Made by a program: the position numbers and the translations under genes. Source: Enterobacillus tribolii (GTDB lineage: Bacteria; Pseudomonadota; Gammaproteobacteria; Enterobacterales; Enterobacteriaceae). Taken from it: a DNA stretch of 64,000 nt. This document shows, in pieces, positions 60,914-64,000 of the stretch (within the stretch, counting starts at the first letter, position 1; the number at the start of each line of letters is the position of its first letter). Where the stretch lies: contig NZ_QRAP01000001.1 of the NCBI RefSeq assembly GCF_003363015.1, positions 357,162 to 421,161 on the forward strand. Direction: 5' to 3'. The notes beneath the pieces were generated by a model that saw only the letters and a program-made list of their open reading frames with translations, did no database searches and was not told the DNA's origin.

Positions 60914-60953
60914 TTGTGCAGTGAATCTCCCGGCGGTTGCCGGGAGTGCTGAG

Positions 60954-60986
60954 AAACCCCGTGGCGCCTGGCGTTGCGGGGTTTTT
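60954..60986 (+). terminator. Terminator of the giant gene
   Basis: Stem AAACCCCG / CGGGGTTT with a 15-base loop and a five-T tail, 40 bases after the stop. A second hairpin, CTCCCGGC / GCCGGGAG (60927-60946), lies just before it. Confidence 0.85.
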
Positions 60987-61029
60987 CTTGATTAGGTCAG
61001 GGCTAAAAGGAAGGGGATAACGATTCTGC

Positions 61030-61188
61030 TTAGACCAGGCCGGACAGCAGGTCGCGGAGATCCCTGAGATACTGTTTTATTTTCTTGCCCACGTTTCCGT
61101 TGAACTTTAGCAGATTTATTAATAGTTTTATCGTTAAAACCAGAACGACGATAATGGCGATCAGTGCTGATATGATGTCGGTGTCCAT
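61030..61188 (-). CDS. Small single-span membrane protein (52 residues)
   Basis: A 52-residue frame, convergent to the giant gene. Residues 4-27 form one hydrophobic helix (SALIAIIVVLVLTIKLLINL), followed by a basic, helical tail (GKKIKQYLRDLRDLLSGLV). The layout resembles small inner-membrane regulators, holin-like proteins or type I toxins, but no family is recognised. The ribosome-binding site is weak (TGAGAT), so confidence rests on the clean membrane-plus-amphipathic pattern. Confidence 0.5.
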   Translation of the reverse strand: MDTDIISALIAIIVVLVLTIKLLINLLKFNGNVGKKIKQYLRDLRDLLSGLV

Positions 61189-61499
61189 GCGATATCTCAG
61201 ATCAAGTCGGTTCGGTATAGTCCGTCTCTTGAGGACGTTACCGCATCTGTGTCGCTGACGCTATTGCTTTAATAGCCATTTGTAGACGGTAAAAAGTTAC
61301 TTGGGAATTATCTTCTGTCAAAGTAAGCAGCTCAAAGAAGCATTGAAGTGAGCACAGATGAATTGCCCCCAGCCGGAACCGGCCTCGACAAGCCGAATAT
61401 CACCAGCTTAACCTCGTCAGAAAAAATAATTCACAGACGACTGATCAAACTTCCGGGGATAAAACAAAGAAGACGGGTTACTGTAAACGACATAGCATG

Positions 61500-61835
61500 T
61501 ACGAACAGCCAGAAAACGATGGACGCCGGGATCCTCAACGAGGCCGTGGAGTTCAGTCGGGCAAAAAATGGATTGCGCATGTGTCCTTGTTGCCCGTGGG
61601 CGACGATTAACCCGACGTATGGTTATCGCCGTGTGTAGGCGCTGCTACTCCTCACCGGAAGCGGGCCCATAAGCGGTAGCGGAAAGCGGATGCTCAGACA
61701 GCTTTGAGTGCTGATGTGACAATGAGAAAAGCTGCTGGTGATCTTTGCGCAGGAGTGCTGCGACAGGGATATCATTGGCTGGGCAGCGAGCGCCGGAGGC
61801 TATGACAATGAGATGGTTCAGCGCATATAACGTCA
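61500..61835 (+). mobile_element. Decayed IS2-like (IS3 family) insertion sequence
   Basis: Three recognisable pieces of an IS2-type transposase. The end of OrfA (KTMDAGILNEAVEFSRAK, against KTMENELLKEAVEYGRAK in IS2) needs one extra A at 61563-61568 to continue as KWIAHVSLLP. The start of OrfB has PTYGYRRV, then TAG where IS2 has Trp, then ALL. A later OrfB piece is FAQECCDRDIIGWAASAGG (61732-61830), against FALDCCDREALHWAVTTGG. Large parts, including the catalytic DDE ends, are missing, so it is inactive. Terminal inverted repeats were not identified with certainty. Confidence 0.75.
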
Positions 61836-61844
61836 GGAAATATA

Positions 61845-61874
61845 AGCCCGCACGATAAACCCTGCGGGCTTTTC
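61845..61874 (-). terminator. Terminator of the polysaccharide lyase gene
   Basis: Stem AGCCCGCA / TGCGGGCT with a ten-base loop, 20 bases past the stop of the minus-strand gene; T-rich on both sides, so it may act in both directions. Confidence 0.7.
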
Positions 61875-61889
61875 CATTTCTTTCCCGAA

Positions 61890-63896
61890 TTACCCGCGAA
61901 TCACCGGCACCAGCTCAGGCTGGGCGGCAATCTCAATACGTTGCTCCACCTCGCCGCGCCATAGCCGGATAACTACCGTTTCCCGATCATTAATCACCTC
62001 CATCTGCGTCAGCGGCATATGCGCGCCCAAATCCCAGACGCAGACAAACTGCGCCTGCGGCGCATGGCTGCGCAGGATCAGATAGCTGATGTCGCGAACC
62101 GCCGGGTTGGCCGGCGCTTTGCCCTGAAACAGCGTCGCGTCGCCGTGCAGCCACAGCGCCAGGCCGTGATGCGCGGCGGAAAAGTTGCGCGGCTGGCTGC
62201 CCGTCAGCGGCGTGGCCGTGACGTTATGCATCGCCGTCAGAGGTCCGCTTTGCGCGAAGACGGCGGGTTCGCCGTCGGCGTCGAGCGCCTTGCCGTCCGG
62301 ATGCAGGGTCCAGTCCAACTGGCGTTGGTGCGGGTTTTCCACGCTACTGATGTCGATAATCGCGTCGTCCAGCCACAGCAGTCGCCGGCGGAAGCGGATA
62401 TCACGGTAGGCTTCGTCGTTCCATTCCATGCGGGCATGGCTGTCGGGGCAGGCGTCAGGCGCAGGCCACTCCACCTGTGTGTCCAGCCAGCAAAAATCAT
62501 CCCCCTGCCGCCAGTGCAGTACCCGGGGAATCGCGGGCGGCTGGTTTTGCTGATCTACGCACAGCGTGTTGTGGGTGGCGCTGTTTTTATAGTAGGCGTA
62601 GTGCATTTTGGCGCCGTACCCGGTGGTGCCGAGATCGGGCAGGATGGCCTTTCCCTGATGGTACAGGATCAGGCTCAGGCGGTCGTAATGGTCATGTTCG
62701 CCGCCGAAAGGCGAGTGTTTGATCAGCAGCGCCCGGCCTTTTTGCGCATTACGCAGCAACGTCAGGCCGCTGCCGGGGGCGTGTACGTGTTCCTGTGGTT
62801 CGAGTGGGAGCGGCTGCGCTGGCAGTGTGTCGGCGCCGTACAGCAGCGCGTCGATATTGCGGCGCGGCGCGTCGCGGTAAATGTGCTGTAACGCCGCCGC
62901 ATAGCGTTCATTGCCGTAAACCTGCCAGGCGAACTCATAGATATGGCTGTGCGTCAGGCGTTCCTGCCCGGCGATGCAGTCGTTGATGTTGGGAAAGGTG
63001 CCGTCGGGCAACAGCAGTTGCAGCGGAAAATCGAGCATCTTGCGGTAGCCGGGGTGCGCGAGCAGGCTCCATGGCGTGTCGCGCGCCAGTTTTTCGAACG
63101 ATAAAAAGCCCTGTAAGGCGTAGAAATGGTAGTGAACGGAGCCTTCAAACCATAATCCTTCGGCAAACAACCCGTGCTCAAGCTGATAGCGCAGCCCGTA
63201 TTTGCCGTCGAGCGCGAACGTCAGCAGCGCCGGATCTTCCAGAATCAGCCCGATAACCCCGATGGCGCTGCCGATTTTTACCTCATGGTTGTGCAACTGC
63301 GGCGCGCGGTGCGCCATCAGGAACTGCGCCCCGGCGCTCAGTAAGCGTGAGGCGATGTAATCACGTTCATCATCGCTGAGATCATCGGCGATAAAATCAT
63401 AGCCGAGGGCGAAATCAAGCAGACAATTGGCTTCGCACAGCGTCTGGGCGTTCATTTTCCCCGGCCCGTTGCAGGGAATGCCGCCGTGTTCCTGATAGCC
63501 GGGGTAATGGGTTGCGTAGCGCATCAGCAGGTCAGTGACCTTCTCCAGATAGCGGGCTTCCCCGGTCAGTTGCCACAGCAGCCCCAGTTGATAACAGGCT
63601 TTGGCGTTCAGCCCGTTCATCTGGCGCCACCAGGCGCCGTCATACGGTTCGCCGCGAAACACATGCCCGTCGACCGGGCAGCGGTGCGCGCGGGGCGAGG
63701 CGCGATCCCAGTGCAGGCGCACGCCGTGTTCCGGGCAGAAATAGTAAAGATTCCACGTGGCGATGCCGGTTTCCGGCACGTTAGACGGCATGTTCAGCAC
63801 CACGTCGTTGTCCTGCGCCAGAAAGGTTACGATTTCCGGCTGCCGGGCAACGCGCTGCCGGATAACGTCGAGTTGCGCTGGGGTAAACTGCTTCAT
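61890..63896 (-). CDS. Heparinase II/III-family polysaccharide lyase
   Basis: A 668-residue protein without a signal peptide, hence probably cytoplasmic and acting on imported oligosaccharides. The N-terminal half is an alpha/alpha-toroid (repeated helices such as LNAKACYQLGLLWQLTGEAR) with the active-site region LHNHEVKIGSAIG near residue 202 and WFEGSVHYHFYAL near 250. The C-terminal heparinase II/III beta-sandwich starts near residue 385 with GGEHDHYDRLSLILYHQGK (His and Tyr of the family). It is closest in style to PL12/PL15/PL17 enzymes, which cleave uronic-acid-containing oligomers. The substrate (alginate, heparin-like or other uronate) cannot be assigned. A partly visible gene ends 24 bases upstream in the same direction. 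Confidence 0.85.
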   Translation of the reverse strand: MKQFTPAQLDVIRQRVARQPEIVTFLAQDNDVVLNMPSNVPETGIATWNLYYFCPEHGVRLHWDRASPRAHRCPVDGHVFRGEPYDGAWWRQMNGLNAKACYQLGLLWQLTGEARYLEKVTDLLMRYATHYPGYQEHGGIPCNGPGKMNAQTLCEANCLLDFALGYDFIADDLSDDERDYIASRLLSAGAQFLMAHRAPQLHNHEVKIGSAIGVIGLILEDPALLTFALDGKYGLRYQLEHGLFAEGLWFEGSVHYHFYALQGFLSFEKLARDTPWSLLAHPGYRKMLDFPLQLLLPDGTFPNINDCIAGQERLTHSHIYEFAWQVYGNERYAAALQHIYRDAPRRNIDALLYGADTLPAQPLPLEPQEHVHAPGSGLTLLRNAQKGRALLIKHSPFGGEHDHYDRLSLILYHQGKAILPDLGTTGYGAKMHYAYYKNSATHNTLCVDQQNQPPAIPRVLHWRQGDDFCWLDTQVEWPAPDACPDSHARMEWNDEAYRDIRFRRRLLWLDDAIIDISSVENPHQRQLDWTLHPDGKALDADGEPAVFAQSGPLTAMHNVTATPLTGSQPRNFSAAHHGLALWLHGDATLFQGKAPANPAVRDISYLILRSHAPQAQFVCVWDLGAHMPLTQMEVINDRETVVIRLWRGEVEQRIEIAAQPELVPVIRG

Positions 63897-63920
63897 GACG
63901 ATTTTGCCCTCGTTCGGCGG

Positions 63921-64000
63921 TTATTGCTGTTTCAGCGGGTAGATCAGAACGGAAACGGAGTCCGGGTAGCGGGAGATCAGGTACTCCGCTTTCTGGCGGA
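63921..64000 (-). CDS. C-terminal end of a gene cut by the window edge
   Basis: The last 25 codons of a minus-strand gene ending SVLIYPLKQQ before TAA. It lies 24 bases upstream of the polysaccharide lyase and is probably in its operon. There is too little sequence to name it. Confidence 0.6.
   Translation of the reverse strand, partial: RQKAEYLISRYPDSVSVLIYPLKQQ

Noticed and set aside
25685-60913. Polyketide or non-ribosomal peptide synthetase, because of gene size
   Set aside because: No ketosynthase, adenylation, condensation or carrier-protein motif was seen; the sequence consists of beta-rich extracellular modules.
25685-60913. RTX adhesin
   Set aside because: No GGxGxDxUx nonapeptide tracts were found; the calcium motifs present are DxNxDG type (dockerin and cadherin-like).

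Overview
The window looks like a chromosome segment of an enterobacterium, probably in or near the Pectobacteriaceae (Brenneria, Dickeya or Pectobacterium type). The housekeeping block rluE-nudJ-mnmA-hflD-purB with divergent icd, together with marC, a yegTUVW cluster and a YjcB homologue, is very close to E. coli at protein level. The base composition and the polysaccharide-lyase and sugar-dehydrogenase genes fit a plant-associated relative. The genus is an inference.

Layout: 1-3312 is a three-gene minus-strand operon for a membrane-bound FAD (GMC) sugar/gluconate dehydrogenase: Tat-exported small subunit, flavoprotein, and multihaem cytochrome c cut by the window edge. 3710-7836 is yegT-yegU-yegV with convergent yegW, a nucleoside or glycoside uptake and processing module. 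8292-13988 is the housekeeping block, read on the minus strand from rluE to purB, with a membrane diguanylate cyclase set between mnmA and hflD. 14303-15556 is icd.

15600-21100 is a mixed stretch. It holds an unknown 116-residue protein with a clear promoter, a frameshifted mini-gene, a secreted proline/lysine/aspartate-rich repeat protein, an unknown exported 394-residue protein paired with a tiny glycine-rich lipoprotein, a YjcB-like protein, marC (which seems to start at ATT) and a DoxX-family protein. A tRNA-Ser(UGA) with its own promoter and terminator follows at 21253-21340. 21408-24931 is an aspartate racemase plus Dcu-type dicarboxylate transporter operon with a divergent LysR regulator.

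25685-60913, 55% of the window, is one uninterrupted reading frame of 11,742 codons. The protein is a mosaic of extracellular-type modules. In order these are about 29 PPC-like beta-sandwich repeats, 17 CARDB repeats, an IPT/TIG-like module, propeller-like segments, cadherin/He_PIG Ig-like repeats, an RHS-like stretch, a complete dockerin-type calcium-binding pair, a second propeller, a serine hydrolase with a recognisable Ser-Asp-His triad, three 91-residue Ig-like repeats and two nearly identical 407-residue units at the C-terminus. It has no classical signal peptide, no RTX nonapeptides and no secretion partner in the window. It is the most unusual object here: probably a giant surface or secreted adhesin or enzyme scaffold.

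Downstream lie a 52-residue single-span membrane protein, a decayed IS2-like insertion sequence, and a heparinase II/III-type polysaccharide lyase that follows a gene cut by the right edge. The IS remnant suggests the giant gene sits in accessory DNA.
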